A stretch of DNA of 16,248 bases. Source: DASZIT01 sp036489495. Its GTDB lineage: Bacteria; Actinomycetota; Acidimicrobiia; Acidimicrobiales; RAAP-2. Of the stretch, positions 6,645 to 14,168 are shown piece by piece. The notes under the pieces were generated by a model. The model had not been told where the DNA came from and ran no database searches. It was given only the letters and a program-made list of their open reading frames with translations. The stretch is from the NCBI GenBank assembly GCA_036489495.1, contig DASXFR010000022.1:1-16248 (forward strand), in the 5' to 3' direction. Each line of letters begins with the position of its first letter. The first letter of the stretch is position 1. The position numbers and the translations under genes are program-made.

Positions 6645-8246
6645 TCAATCCGGCGTCGGCACCCCGGTCGGCTCCGGAGCCGGGACCGCACCGTTCGATG
6701 GCGGCGGAGCAGTGGCGGCCGGAACCCTCACCTCGAAGGTGGCGCCGGTGGTGCCTTCGAGCAGCCTGACCCGGCCTCCGTGGGCCTCGACGATGGCGGC
6801 GACGATGGCCAGGCCCAACCCGGCACCCCCGGTCGCCCGGGCCCGCGACGGGTCCGACCGGTAGAAGGGCTCGAAGATCCGGGAGGCGACGGCCGGGTCG
6901 ATCCCCGGGCCGTCGTCGCTCACGGTGACGACGGCGTCGGCACCGTCGAGGCGGACCCCGACCGCCACCGACGCTGTCTCCGGAGTGTGGTTGACGGCGT
7001 TGACCAAGAGGTTGTCGACCACCTGGCGCATCCGGCGGACATCGCCGACCACGGTCACCGGACCGCGGACGTTGAGGGCGACGGTTCGACCGGGGGCGGA
7101 CACCCGGATGCTCGCCACCGCCTGTTCGAGCACCTCGACGAGGTCGAGCGGCTCGTGAGCCACCGGTCGCTCGTGGTCGAGCTGGGCCAGCAGGAAGAGA
7201 TCGTCGACCAGGGTCCCCATCCGGGACGCCTCGTTCTTGATGTGATCCATGGCGGTGGCCAGGTCGTTGGGGCGGTCACGGATCCCGAGGTCGAACATCT
7301 CCGAGTAGCCGCGGATGGATGTCAGCGGCGTCCGCAACTCGTGGGAGGCATCGGCCAGGAAGCGGCGGAGCTTGTTCTCGGACGCGGCTCGGGCATCGAA
7401 GGCTTCTTCGATCTCTTCGATCATGATGTTGAAAGCCACGCCGAGCTGACCGACCTCCGAGCCCGGCGTGACATAGGAGACCCGCTGGGACAGATCGCCG
7501 TCGGCGATGTTGCCGGCGGTCACCGCCATCTCTTCGAGGGGCCGCATGTCACGGCGCACCATCAGCCAGGCGATCAGCCCGAGGATCACCAGCACCGAGG
7601 CCGAGACGATCAGTTCGATGAACAGCAGCCGTTGGAGGGTGCTGTCGGTGCCGCTCAGCGACTCGGCCACCACGATGGTGCCCCCGTTGTTGGGCAGCGG
7701 CCGGGCCAGGACCCGGTAACTGATCCCGTCGGAGCCGGTGCTGGAGGCATTGAAGAAGAGGTCGGCGGTCGATCGGCTCCCGGATCCGGGGAGGGCCGAC
7801 GGAACCGACGGCGCGGAGGGGGCCTTGCTGCCATAGCTGAAGAACACATGGGCGGTGATGTGACCGCGGGAATCACGAAGTTCGCCGTAGGTACCCGGGG
7901 GAACCAACACCCCCCGGTCGGCCCCCCGGGACGGCTCCCGGAGGTCGGGGAGGCGACCTCCCTGGCCGCGGACCCCCGACGCCGGATTGGTGGTCGGGGT
8001 GGTGGTGGCCGGCGGGGTGGCGGTCGTGGTCGTGCCATTGACGGGAGTCGCCGGAGGAATCGTCGTGCTCGGGGTCGGGGATGCCTGGAGCGACCGACTC
8101 ACCGGGAAGGTGGCCACCGTCAGCTGGTTGTCCACCTGGGTCAAGAGGAACGACCGGAGCGAGGTGTAGGTGACCACGTCGGAGATCACCAGTCCGGCCG
8201 CCACGATGATCACCAGCAGGAGGAGCAGGCGGAGGCGGAGGGTCAA
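6645..8246 (-). CDS. Two-component sensor histidine kinase
   Basis: A 533-residue membrane kinase. TM1 is about 7-22, followed by an extracytoplasmic sensor (about 23-205) that contains a Thr/Pro-rich stretch (56-90). TM2 is about 207-230, followed by HAMP (231-283). The HisKA H-box is ASHELRTPLTS with phospho-acceptor His302. The HATPase domain has the N-box around Asn412/Asn416, G1 DDGPGID (444-450), F-box FEPFYR (458-463) and G2 GGAGLGLA (473-480). All catalytic motifs are intact. The start is a TTG nine nt after the regulator's TAA and in the same frame, so that stop limits upstream extension. AAGG overlapping the stop is the only ribosome site. The kinase probably phosphorylates the upstream-encoded regulator. 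Its 3' end faces the end of the pump operon with a 31-nt gap. Confidence 0.93.
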   Translation of the reverse strand: MTLRLRLLLLLVIIVAAGLVISDVVTYTSLRSFLLTQVDNQLTVATFPVSRSLQASPTPSTTIPPATPVNGTTTTATPPATTTPTTNPASGVRGQGGRLPDLREPSRGADRGVLVPPGTYGELRDSRGHITAHVFFSYGSKAPSAPSVPSALPGSGSRSTADLFFNASSTGSDGISYRVLARPLPNNGGTIVVAESLSGTDSTLQRLLFIELIVSASVLVILGLIAWLMVRRDMRPLEEMAVTAGNIADGDLSQRVSYVTPGSEVGQLGVAFNIMIEEIEEAFDARAASENKLRRFLADASHELRTPLTSIRGYSEMFDLGIRDRPNDLATAMDHIKNEASRMGTLVDDLFLLAQLDHERPVAHEPLDLVEVLEQAVASIRVSAPGRTVALNVRGPVTVVGDVRRMRQVVDNLLVNAVNHTPETASVAVGVRLDGADAVVTVSDDGPGIDPAVASRIFEPFYRSDPSRARATGGAGLGLAIVAAIVEAHGGRVRLLEGTTGATFEVRVPAATAPPPSNGAVPAPEPTGVPTPD

Positions 8247-8255
8247 GGCGACGCC

Positions 8256-8999
8256 TTAGCCCGGGGTTCCGAGGTGGGGGTCGGGGTCTCCCGGTCCCGT
8301 CGGCGGAGGGACCCGAAGGGCGTACCCCACGCCGCGCACTGTGCGGATCAACGGTGGTCCATGGGCATCGAGCTTCTTGCGCAAGTAGCTCACGTAGACC
8401 TCGACCATGTTGACCTTGCCGTCGAAATTGTAGTCCCAGACGCGATCACGGATCTGGGACTTGGACAGCACCTGCCCGGCATTCACCATCAGATAATGCA
8501 GCAATCGGAACTCGGTCGGGGTGAGCTCGATGAGCTCGGATCCGCGCCATACCTCGTGGCTGTCCTCGTCCAGTTCGATGTCGGCGAACGTCAATCGTGG
8601 GCCCACGTTGTCGTACCCGTCGGTCCGGCGGAGAATTGCCTTGATGCGCAGCACCATTTCTTCGACGCTGAACGGTTTGGACATGTAGTCGTCACCGCCG
8701 GCGGCCATGCCGCGGATCCGGTCGTCGACTTCTCCCCGGGCGGTCAAGAACAGCACCGGGGTCATCTGGGAGTTGCGGTCCCACCCCATCCGTTTCAGCA
8801 CTTCGAACCCGTCGATGTCGGGGAGCATGACGTCGAGCACCACCAGGTCGGGTCGAAACGAGTTGACCGCCCGGAGGGCGTCGGTTCCGGAATGGGCGAC
8901 TTCGACCGTGGTCCCGTGCATGGTCAGCGCCATGGTCACCAGGGAGGTGATGCTCGGTTCGTCGTCGACCACCAGGACCCGGCGACCGTTCAGATCCAA
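8256..8999 (-). CDS. OmpR-family response regulator
   Basis: A 247-residue transcription factor. The receiver domain (about 6-120) has the acidic pair Asp12/Asp13, phospho-acceptor Asp56 (VVLDVMLP), Thr86 and Lys108 (MSKPF). The C-terminal winged-helix DNA-binding domain (about 136-230) shows ELTPTEFRLLHYL and VYVSYLRKKLD ending in RTVRGVGYALR, the standard OmpR/PhoB pattern. The start is TTG at 8999. No other start lies between it and an in-frame TAA upstream, and CGGGGA six nt before it is a moderate ribosome site. It is co-transcribed with the kinase. DNA targets are unknown; the direct repeat at 320-353 is a candidate. The closest relatives by eye are actinobacterial PhoP/PrrA/TcrX-like regulators, which I cannot tell apart from sequence alone. 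Confidence 0.94.
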   Translation of the reverse strand: MDLNGRRVLVVDDEPSITSLVTMALTMHGTTVEVAHSGTDALRAVNSFRPDLVVLDVMLPDIDGFEVLKRMGWDRNSQMTPVLFLTARGEVDDRIRGMAAGGDDYMSKPFSVEEMVLRIKAILRRTDGYDNVGPRLTFADIELDEDSHEVWRGSELIELTPTEFRLLHYLMVNAGQVLSKSQIRDRVWDYNFDGKVNMVEVYVSYLRKKLDAHGPPLIRTVRGVGYALRVPPPTGPGDPDPHLGTPG

Positions 9000-9083
9000 T
9001 GTCTGTCCCCGGTACTCATTTCGCCGATTCTGGACGGCATTCCTGTGGATTTACTGAGAGCCACCCGGCGTCCCGGCCCCGAA

Positions 9084-10106
9084 TCATCCCAGCCGGTGGC
9101 GCCATCCACCGATGGGCAGCGGGGCGCCACCCAACTCGAGCCGGCCCGGATCATCGGTGCAGCGTCCGATGACCAGCGGCGGGCGCAACCCGGCCCGGGC
9201 GAATTCGTCCCGCAAGTGTTCGGCATCCTGGGTGGCCAGCAACAGCTCATAGTCCTCCCCACCTCCCAACGCCTCCTCCCGGGTGGCCCCGGGCGCCACC
9301 GGAACCTCCACCAGGTCGATCCCGACCCCGGAGTCCCGGGCCAGATGTCGAATGTCGGCCACCAGACCGTCGGAGAGGTCGATGGCGGCCCGGGCCCCCG
9401 ACAGCCGGGCCACCTCCCCCTCGTCGAGCCGGGCGAGCGGACGCCGGTGGGCCTGGACCCGCGCCGACTCCTCTGCTGACGGCGGGGTGGTGACCCGATG
9501 ATCTCGGCGCTCCTGCAGGAGCCGGAGACCGGCCGCCGACCCACCCAGTTCCCCGGTGACCAGGAGCTGGTCTCCCGGTTTGGCCCCGGAGCGGAGCATG
9601 GGTCCGAGCTGGTCCGAGCCCCGCAGCGATCCGGTGACCGCCACCGACACCACCAGGACCGGGGAAGCCGACAGGTCGCCGCCGACCACCACACACCCGG
9701 TCTGCTCGGCGGCCATCGCCATCCCGTCGGCCACCAGGTCCAGATCCGTCCCCGGCGGGGCGGCGATCGACACCAGCCCGTGATCGGGGCGGCCGCCCAT
9801 GGCGGCCAGATCGGACACCGTCACCATCAGCGCCTTGTACCCCAGGTCGGCGAAGCTGCTCAGGCCCAGGTCGACATGGACCCCGGCCACCACCAGGTCG
9901 GTGGACAGCAGGCCCCGGTCCCCCTCCGGGCGCCGGACCACCGCGGCGTCGTCCCCGATCCAGGTTTCCCCCTCCGGCGGCTGTCCCCGGTCCATCCGGG
10001 CGCCGGCCGCCCGCTCGAATCGGGCCCGCAGACGGGAGATGGCGTCAAATTCGTCACCTGAACCGGGGAAATGAGCTGACGTGGACCCAGAATTGGTTCC
10101 GACCAT
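9084..10106 (-). CDS. thiL: Thiamine-phosphate kinase
   Basis: A 340-residue enzyme of the PurM/ThiL ATP-binding superfamily. It phosphorylates thiamine monophosphate to thiamine diphosphate, the last step of cofactor synthesis, in the cytoplasm. Diagnostic motifs are IGDDAAV (50-56), STDLVVAGVHVD (68-79), GYKALMVTVSDLAAMG (89-104), GGDLSASP (142-149), DLSDGL (243-248) and GGGEDYELL (281-289). They include the Asp residues that bind Mg-ATP. Length is normal for the family, with a slightly longer N-terminus: ThiL usually begins at the GEFDxIxRL block, here GDEFDAISRL at about residue 17. No better start exists inside that stretch. No strong Shine-Dalgarno precedes the ATG; TAGGCA six nt upstream is one base from a leaderless -10. 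No TPP riboswitch is visible. It is divergent from pckG. Confidence 0.95.
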   Translation of the reverse strand: MVGTNSGSTSAHFPGSGDEFDAISRLRARFERAAGARMDRGQPPEGETWIGDDAAVVRRPEGDRGLLSTDLVVAGVHVDLGLSSFADLGYKALMVTVSDLAAMGGRPDHGLVSIAAPPGTDLDLVADGMAMAAEQTGCVVVGGDLSASPVLVVSVAVTGSLRGSDQLGPMLRSGAKPGDQLLVTGELGGSAAGLRLLQERRDHRVTTPPSAEESARVQAHRRPLARLDEGEVARLSGARAAIDLSDGLVADIRHLARDSGVGIDLVEVPVAPGATREEALGGGEDYELLLATQDAEHLRDEFARAGLRPPLVIGRCTDDPGRLELGGAPLPIGGWRHRLG

Positions 10107-10141
10107 GGCTCTTGCCTACCATCCACTCCGGCCACCGCCAC

Positions 10142-10147
10142 TAATAT
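10142..10147 (+). promoter_or_regulatory. Candidate -10 box TAATAT for pckG
   Basis: TAATAT fits the TANNNT actinobacterial -10 pattern and lies in the 127-nt gap between divergent thiL and pckG. No well-spaced TTGACA-like -35 is visible. It would give a leader of about 80 nt. Confidence 0.4.
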
Positions 10148-10160
10148 CGAGTAGCCCCAC

Positions 10161-10195
10161 CGCGACGCCGGCCCCTGCACTGGGCGATCGTCGCG
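10161..10195 (+). promoter_or_regulatory. Predicted hairpin in the pckG 5' leader
   Basis: CGCGAC (10161-10166) pairs with GTCGCG (10190-10195). Inside, GCCC (10171-10174) pairs with GGGC (10182-10185) around a 7-nt loop, with a 4/4 internal loop between the stems. It lies between the candidate -10 and the ribosome site. A regulatory role is speculative, since GC-rich DNA forms such stems by chance. Confidence 0.3.
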
Positions 10196-10214
10196 ACCAC
10201 CGACCTGGAATCCC

Positions 10215-10223
10215 GAGGAGGAA
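10215..10223 (+). promoter_or_regulatory. Shine-Dalgarno GAGGAGGAA deciding the pckG start
   Basis: This purine run has GGAGG at 10217-10221, 12 nt before the ATG at 10234. That is slightly long spacing but the only good site. It favours 10234 over in-frame GTG/ATG codons at 10081-10105, which lie within the start of divergent thiL. Confidence 0.7.
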
Positions 10224-10233
10224 CCGCCCACCT

Positions 10234-12024
10234 ATGCCACCCACTGAGAACAAGAAGTTGATCGCCTGGGTGGACGAGATTGCGGCGCTGACCCAGCCGG
10301 CCTCGGTGGAGTGGTGCGACGGATCAGCCGACGAATACGACCGGCTCTGCCAGCTCCTGGTCGACAACGGGACGTTCACCCAGCTGTCGGAGGCCAAGCG
10401 GCCCAACAGCTACTGGGCCCACTCCGATCCGGGCGACGTGGCCCGGGTGGAGGACCGGACCTTCATCTGCTCGACCCACGAGTCGGATGCCGGGCCGACC
10501 AACCACTGGCGTGACCCGGCCGAGATGCGGGCCACCCTCACCGATCTGTTCCGGGGCTCGATGCAGGGGCGCACCATGTACGTGGTCCCCTACTCCATGG
10601 GGCCACTGGGATCCGAGATCGCCCACATCGGCGTGGAGATCACCGACTCACCGTATGTGGTGGTGTCGATGCGGATCATGACCCGGATGGGCCGGGGCGC
10701 CCTCGAGGTGCTCGGCGCCGACGGTGACTTCGTGCCCTGTCTCCACTCGGTCGGCGATCCGCTGGTCGACGGCAAGGCCGACGTCCCCTGGCCCTGCGAC
10801 AGCGAGAACAAGTACATCGTCCACTTCCCCGAGACCCGGGAGATCTGGTCGTACGGCTCCGGCTACGGCGGCAACGCCCTGCTGGGCAAGAAGTGCTTCG
10901 CCCTCCGCATCGCCTCGGTGATGGCCCGTGACGACAACTGGCTGGCCGAGCACATGCTCATCGTGAAGCTGACCAACCCCGCCGGCGTCACCAAGTACGT
11001 GACCGGAGCTTTCCCGTCGGCCTGCGGCAAGACCAACCTGGCCATGCTCATCCCCTCCCTTCCCGGGTGGAAGGTGGAGACGGTGGGCGACGACATCTGC
11101 TGGATGAAGTTCGGAGCCGACGGCCGCCTCTACGCCATCAACCCCGAATCCGGCTTCTTCGGGGTTGCCCCCGGCACCAACTTCAAGACCAACCCCAACG
11201 CCATGCTCACCCTCGACGGGAATGCCATCTTCACCAACACCGCGCTCACCGATGACGGAGACGTGTGGTGGGAAGGGGTGACCGAGGAACCGCCGGCCCA
11301 TCTCACCTCCTGGAAGGGCGAGGACTGGACCCCCGACTCCGACACCCCGGCCTCCCACCCCAACGCCCGCTTCACCGTCTCCGCCGCCCAGGACCCGGCC
11401 ATCGCCCCCGAGTGGCAGGACCCGGGCGGGGTACCGATCGACGCCATCATGTTCGGCGGGCGGCGGGCCTCGGTGGTCCCGCTGGTGTTCCAGTCCCGCG
11501 ACTGGGACCACGGGGTGTTCCTGGGCTCGATCATGACCTCGGAGACCACCGCGGCCGCCGCCGGGGCGGTCGGGAAGCTCCGCCGCGACCCCTTTGCCAT
11601 GCTCCCGTTCTGCGGCTACAACATGGCCGACTACTTCGCCCACTGGCTCGACGTCGGCGCCTCCGCCGACCCCGAGAAGCTGCCGAAGATCTTCTACGTC
11701 AACTGGTTCCGCAAGGACGAGGACGGCCGCTGGCTGTGGCCGGGCTACGGCGAGAACTCCCGAGTGCTGTCCTGGGTGTTCGATCGGGCCGGGGGGGACG
11801 CCGAGGCGGTGGAGACACCCATCGGGTTCGTCCCGGCCGCGGGCGCCATCGACACCGACGGGCTGGATATCTCCGACGAGGACATGGACGAGCTGCTGGC
11901 CTTCGACGTCGAGGGTTGGCGGGCCGAAGTGCCGGGCATCCGCGAGCACTACGCCAAGTTCGGCAACAAGCTGCCGGCCAAGCTCAACGCCGAAGTCGAC
12001 CGGCTCGAGAAGCAACTCGGCTGA
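10234..12024 (+). CDS. pckG: Phosphoenolpyruvate carboxykinase (GTP)
   Basis: A 596-residue cytosolic enzyme that converts oxaloacetate plus GTP to PEP, CO2 and GDP, linking the TCA cycle to gluconeogenesis (reversible, anaplerotic in some actinobacteria). It is full length. The P-loop FPSACGKTNLAM carries the hyper-reactive Cys264 with Lys266 and Thr267. Mn ligands Lys220, His240 and Asp287 (VGDDICW) keep a constant offset of 24 from the rat enzyme residues 244, 264 and 311. SYGSGYGGN (206-214) and the nucleotide-site blocks INPESGFFGVAPGTN and NWFRKDEDGRWLWPGYGENSR are intact. ATP-type PEPCK is unrelated in these motifs. It has its own leader and is transcribed alone; the next gene is convergent. 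This is one of the safest calls in the window. Confidence 0.98.
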   Translation: MPPTENKKLIAWVDEIAALTQPASVEWCDGSADEYDRLCQLLVDNGTFTQLSEAKRPNSYWAHSDPGDVARVEDRTFICSTHESDAGPTNHWRDPAEMRATLTDLFRGSMQGRTMYVVPYSMGPLGSEIAHIGVEITDSPYVVVSMRIMTRMGRGALEVLGADGDFVPCLHSVGDPLVDGKADVPWPCDSENKYIVHFPETREIWSYGSGYGGNALLGKKCFALRIASVMARDDNWLAEHMLIVKLTNPAGVTKYVTGAFPSACGKTNLAMLIPSLPGWKVETVGDDICWMKFGADGRLYAINPESGFFGVAPGTNFKTNPNAMLTLDGNAIFTNTALTDDGDVWWEGVTEEPPAHLTSWKGEDWTPDSDTPASHPNARFTVSAAQDPAIAPEWQDPGGVPIDAIMFGGRRASVVPLVFQSRDWDHGVFLGSIMTSETTAAAAGAVGKLRRDPFAMLPFCGYNMADYFAHWLDVGASADPEKLPKIFYVNWFRKDEDGRWLWPGYGENSRVLSWVFDRAGGDAEAVETPIGFVPAAGAIDTDGLDISDEDMDELLAFDVEGWRAEVPGIREHYAKFGNKLPAKLNAEVDRLEKQLG

Positions 12025-12047
12025 GCTGGGGTCGCCACCCGTCCTAC

Positions 12048-12066
12048 GGTCCCGGCGGTCGGGGCC
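12048..12066 (+). terminator. Weak hairpin after pckG
   Basis: GGTCCC (12048-12053) can pair with GGGGCC (12061-12066), with one G-U pair and a 7-nt loop, between two convergent genes. There is no T-tract, so it is at best a weak or bidirectional terminator. Confidence 0.22.
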
Positions 12067-12090
12067 ACGCAGCTCGTCGAGAGGCCGGGT

Positions 12091-12315
12091 TCAAAACAGG
12101 CGGATGTCGTGGACGGCTCGGGCGGCCTCGAGCGCAGGGGGGTCGAGCGTCCCCTCGTCCACCGGCACCACCACACTCCAGTGCTTCCCGACCGGGCAGT
12201 GCTGCCACCGACCGTTCCCGAGCCGCAGCGCCTTGATGGACGCCATCGGTACCCAGATGGTCGTGAACAAATGGCCGTCCTTGCAGCGGACCACGGTGTC
12301 GAATCGCGAGGACAC
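12091..12315 (-). CDS. Small conserved actinobacterial protein with paired Cys/His motifs
   Basis: A 74-residue protein starting at GTG (12315). The sequence SRFDTVVRCKDGHLFTTIW and RWQHCPVGKHWSVVVPV matches, from memory, a small conserved hypothetical family common in actinobacteria. It has no signal peptide or membrane segment. C11-x3-H15 and C40-x4-H45 form two similar Cys/His knuckles that could bind one zinc ion, though nothing proves metal binding. TAACCT lies exactly six nt before the GTG and there is no Shine-Dalgarno, which suggests a leaderless transcript of its own. It follows the MFS gene on the same strand after 35 nt. Function is unknown. Confidence 0.75.
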   Translation of the reverse strand: MSSRFDTVVRCKDGHLFTTIWVPMASIKALRLGNGRWQHCPVGKHWSVVVPVDEGTLDPPALEAARAVHDIRLF

Positions 12316-12321
12316 AGCCAG

Positions 12322-12327
12322 AGGTTA
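12322..12327 (-). promoter_or_regulatory. Candidate leaderless -10 box TAACCT
   Basis: TAACCT on the minus strand is followed by six nt (CTGGCT) and then the GTG at 12315. This is the spacing expected if transcription begins at the start codon. It fits TANNNT. Confidence 0.45.
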
Positions 12328-12350
12328 GATGTCCGGGGATGCGGTACACC

Positions 12351-13844
12351 TCACCAACGGTGGTCGCCGCCCCGAAGCGAGCTCATGTACACCACCGCCC
12401 CCAGCGCGGCGACGATGGCCATGATCAGGTTCCCGGTGGTGATTGGCAGGGTCAAGACCACCGGTACGAAGGCCCCGACCACCCAGACCAGCTGCAGGCG
12501 GGTTTCGAAGCGGGCAAACGCCCGACCCTGGTTGTACACCTCGACGTGCCGCTGGACCAGCGCGTCGAACGACGGCTTGGAGATGGCGCCGGCCACCCCG
12601 ACGGCCAACGCCACCACCACCTGGAAGTAGCGGCTGGACTGGAAGGAGATGATGCCGGCCACCACCGCCACCAACCACATCGACGCCACCAGAATCTGTT
12701 GCTCACTGAACACCCGGCGGAGGCGGGCGACCAGGAGGACGCCGATCAGGGCGCCGGCGGTGATGGCGCCGAGCAGCAGTCCGAACCACCAGGTCGCCGC
12801 CCCCTGCCGGCGGAGCCCGAAGGCCAGCAGGAAGGTCAGGAACCCGAGTTCCGCCTTAAGCACCGACATCGGCATCAGGGCCAAGAGCACCTCGGAGGTG
12901 GCAATCGGACGGAAGGCGGCGAGGTCGAGCTCATCCTCGGTCGGTTCGCTGGGCAGTTCGGGCGCCGGTTCGGACAGCGACTGGGAGACCGACACCATCG
13001 GGACGGCCCGCACCCGAGCCCGCCGCCGGCCCGAACCTCGGGCCCGCCGACGCTGCCGGACCGGCAACCTGGCCCCGGCCACCACCGCGGCCAGGAACAC
13101 GAAGAAGTCGAGCCACAGGACCCCTTGGGCTCCGGCCAGCTTGAGCATGCCCACTGCCGGGAGGGCGAAGACGAAGGCCGACACCGAGGCCAACAAGCCC
13201 AACCGGGCGTTGAGGCCGGCCAGGTCGGGGGCACCCTCGAGGTTGGGCTTTCCGGAATCCTCGAGGTCGTCTCCTCCGCCGTCTCCGACCATCGGGGTCC
13301 CGTACGGCGGCGTGGAGGTCGGCATCGGGGTCGGAGGGGCGAGGCGGGGCAGCGTATTCGGGGGATCACTGCCGGGCGGGTGACCGATGAGACCGAGCGC
13401 GGCCATCTCCGGGACCAGGGCGCCCTTGGTCACCAGATACACCTTCGACAGCACCAGCATGGCGAAGGCCAGCGGAAACAACAGCAGCGAGTGGATGTCG
13501 GCGGCCAGCAGCGGGCAGAGGGCCGCCCGGCCCAGGGCCGACGCCACCACCGTGGCCCGGCGGGCCCCCCGACTCCGGTCGACCAGCGGGCCGAGGGCGG
13601 GGGCGACCACCGCGAACGGCGCCATGGTCAGGAGCAGGTAGAGCAGCACCTTGTCCTGGGCGGCAGTCGGAGAGATCGAGAAGAACAGCGACCCGGCCAG
13701 CGAGACAGCGAAGAGGGTGTCGCCGGCGGTCATCAGCACGTGGGTGAGGGCCAATCGGCCGAAGGGTTGCCGCTGGTCGAAGAGGTCGGCCATCGAGGCG
13801 CGGGCCAATCTCCGGAACTGCTCTCCTCGCTCCCGAAGGGTCAC
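12351..13844 (-). CDS. MFS-like membrane transporter with Pro-rich loop insert
   Basis: A 497-residue polytopic membrane protein. Hydrophobic helices include about 31-55, 66-88, 95-113, 118-138, 214-232, 241-259, 318-342, 350-373, 384-400, 406-423 and 448-490. GPLVDRSRGARR (85-96) resembles MFS motif A in the loop after TM2. VYLVTKGALVPE and later LNARLG are typical of an actinobacterial MFS group of unknown substrate. Between them lies an unusual insert (about 152-205) rich in Pro, Gly and acidic residues. A second hydrophilic loop (263-312) holds an Arg-rich then Glu-rich stretch separating the two halves. The GTG start has no Shine-Dalgarno but is preceded by TAATAT six nt upstream. Substrate is not predictable; it is divergent from the RAM-domain gene. 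Confidence 0.82.
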   Translation of the reverse strand: MTLRERGEQFRRLARASMADLFDQRQPFGRLALTHVLMTAGDTLFAVSLAGSLFFSISPTAAQDKVLLYLLLTMAPFAVVAPALGPLVDRSRGARRATVVASALGRAALCPLLAADIHSLLLFPLAFAMLVLSKVYLVTKGALVPEMAALGLIGHPPGSDPPNTLPRLAPPTPMPTSTPPYGTPMVGDGGGDDLEDSGKPNLEGAPDLAGLNARLGLLASVSAFVFALPAVGMLKLAGAQGVLWLDFFVFLAAVVAGARLPVRQRRRARGSGRRRARVRAVPMVSVSQSLSEPAPELPSEPTEDELDLAAFRPIATSEVLLALMPMSVLKAELGFLTFLLAFGLRRQGAATWWFGLLLGAITAGALIGVLLVARLRRVFSEQQILVASMWLVAVVAGIISFQSSRYFQVVVALAVGVAGAISKPSFDALVQRHVEVYNQGRAFARFETRLQLVWVVGAFVPVVLTLPITTGNLIMAIVAALGAVVYMSSLRGGDHRW

Positions 13845-13850
13845 CGCGGC

Positions 13851-13856
13851 ATATTA
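13851..13856 (-). promoter_or_regulatory. Candidate leaderless -10 box TAATAT for the MFS gene
   Basis: TAATAT on the minus strand, then GCCGCG, then the GTG at 13844. The near-consensus -10 lies six nt before the start codon with no Shine-Dalgarno, the standard leaderless layout. Confidence 0.55.
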
Positions 13857-13875
13857 AGGGCCACGGCGGTGGCGA

Positions 13876-13881
13876 TAGCAT
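13876..13881 (+). promoter_or_regulatory. Candidate -10 box TAGCAT for the RAM-domain gene
   Basis: TAGCAT fits TANNNT and would start transcription near 13888, giving a leader of about 30 nt that contains the GGGAG ribosome site at 13908-13912. It is back-to-back with the MFS promoter. Confidence 0.4.
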
Positions 13882-13918
13882 GCATCCACCATTGGGAACC
13901 ACGTGTCGGGAGAAACCC

Positions 13919-14155
13919 ATGCCGGTCAACGCCTACGTACTCATCCAAACCGAGGTCGGCAGGGCCGCCACCGTCGCCCGAGCCGTGGCCAAGCTCGACG
14001 GCGTCATTGCCGCCGAAGACGTGACCGGGCCCTACGACGTCATCGTGCGGGCCGAGGCAGTCAGCGTCGACGAGCTGGGCCGGATGGTGGTGGGGCGGAT
14101 TCAGCTGATCGAAGGGATCACCCGCACCGTGACCTGTCCGGTGGTCAACCTCTGA
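13919..14155 (+). CDS. Stand-alone Lrp/AsnC ligand-binding (RAM) domain protein
   Basis: A 78-residue protein consisting only of the alpha/beta RAM domain found at the C-terminus of Lrp/AsnC regulators. The pattern is AYVLIQTEVGRAATVARAVAKLDGV, then EDVTGPYDVIVRAE, then the IQLIEGITRTVTCPVV ending. There is no DNA-binding helix-turn-helix. Such proteins form dimers and octamers, bind amino acids or other small ligands at the dimer interface, and may modulate full-length Lrp proteins. The start at 13919 is fixed by GGGAG at 13908-13912, six nt before; an upstream in-frame ATG at 13880 would add 13 unrelated residues. The SDR gene follows after 13 nt, so the two are probably co-transcribed. The ligand is unknown. 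Confidence 0.88.
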   Translation: MPVNAYVLIQTEVGRAATVARAVAKLDGVIAAEDVTGPYDVIVRAEAVSVDELGRMVVGRIQLIEGITRTVTCPVVNL

Positions 14156-14168
14156 CCACGCTCCAATC

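Noticed and set aside
9001..9083. Searched for a promoter of the response regulator between it and thiL
   Set aside because: The gap has AT-richer patches but no TANNNT hexamer in a sensible position on the minus strand, so no promoter is called.
6441..9479. A plus-strand open frame of about 1000 codons antisense to the sensor kinase and response regulator
   Set aside because: It covers two complete, motif-rich minus-strand genes, has His/Gly/Arg/Asp-rich composition typical of the antisense of GC-rich coding DNA, and shows no recognisable domain.
10648..12015. A minus-strand open frame of about 455 codons opposite pckG
   Set aside because: pckG is certain from catalytic motifs, and the opposite frame has only Val/Gly/His-rich low-complexity sequence.
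12339..14024. A plus-strand open frame of about 560 codons antisense to the MFS gene
   Set aside because: Its composition is the complement of a membrane protein gene and it runs into the RAM-domain gene in another frame; no family pattern is visible.
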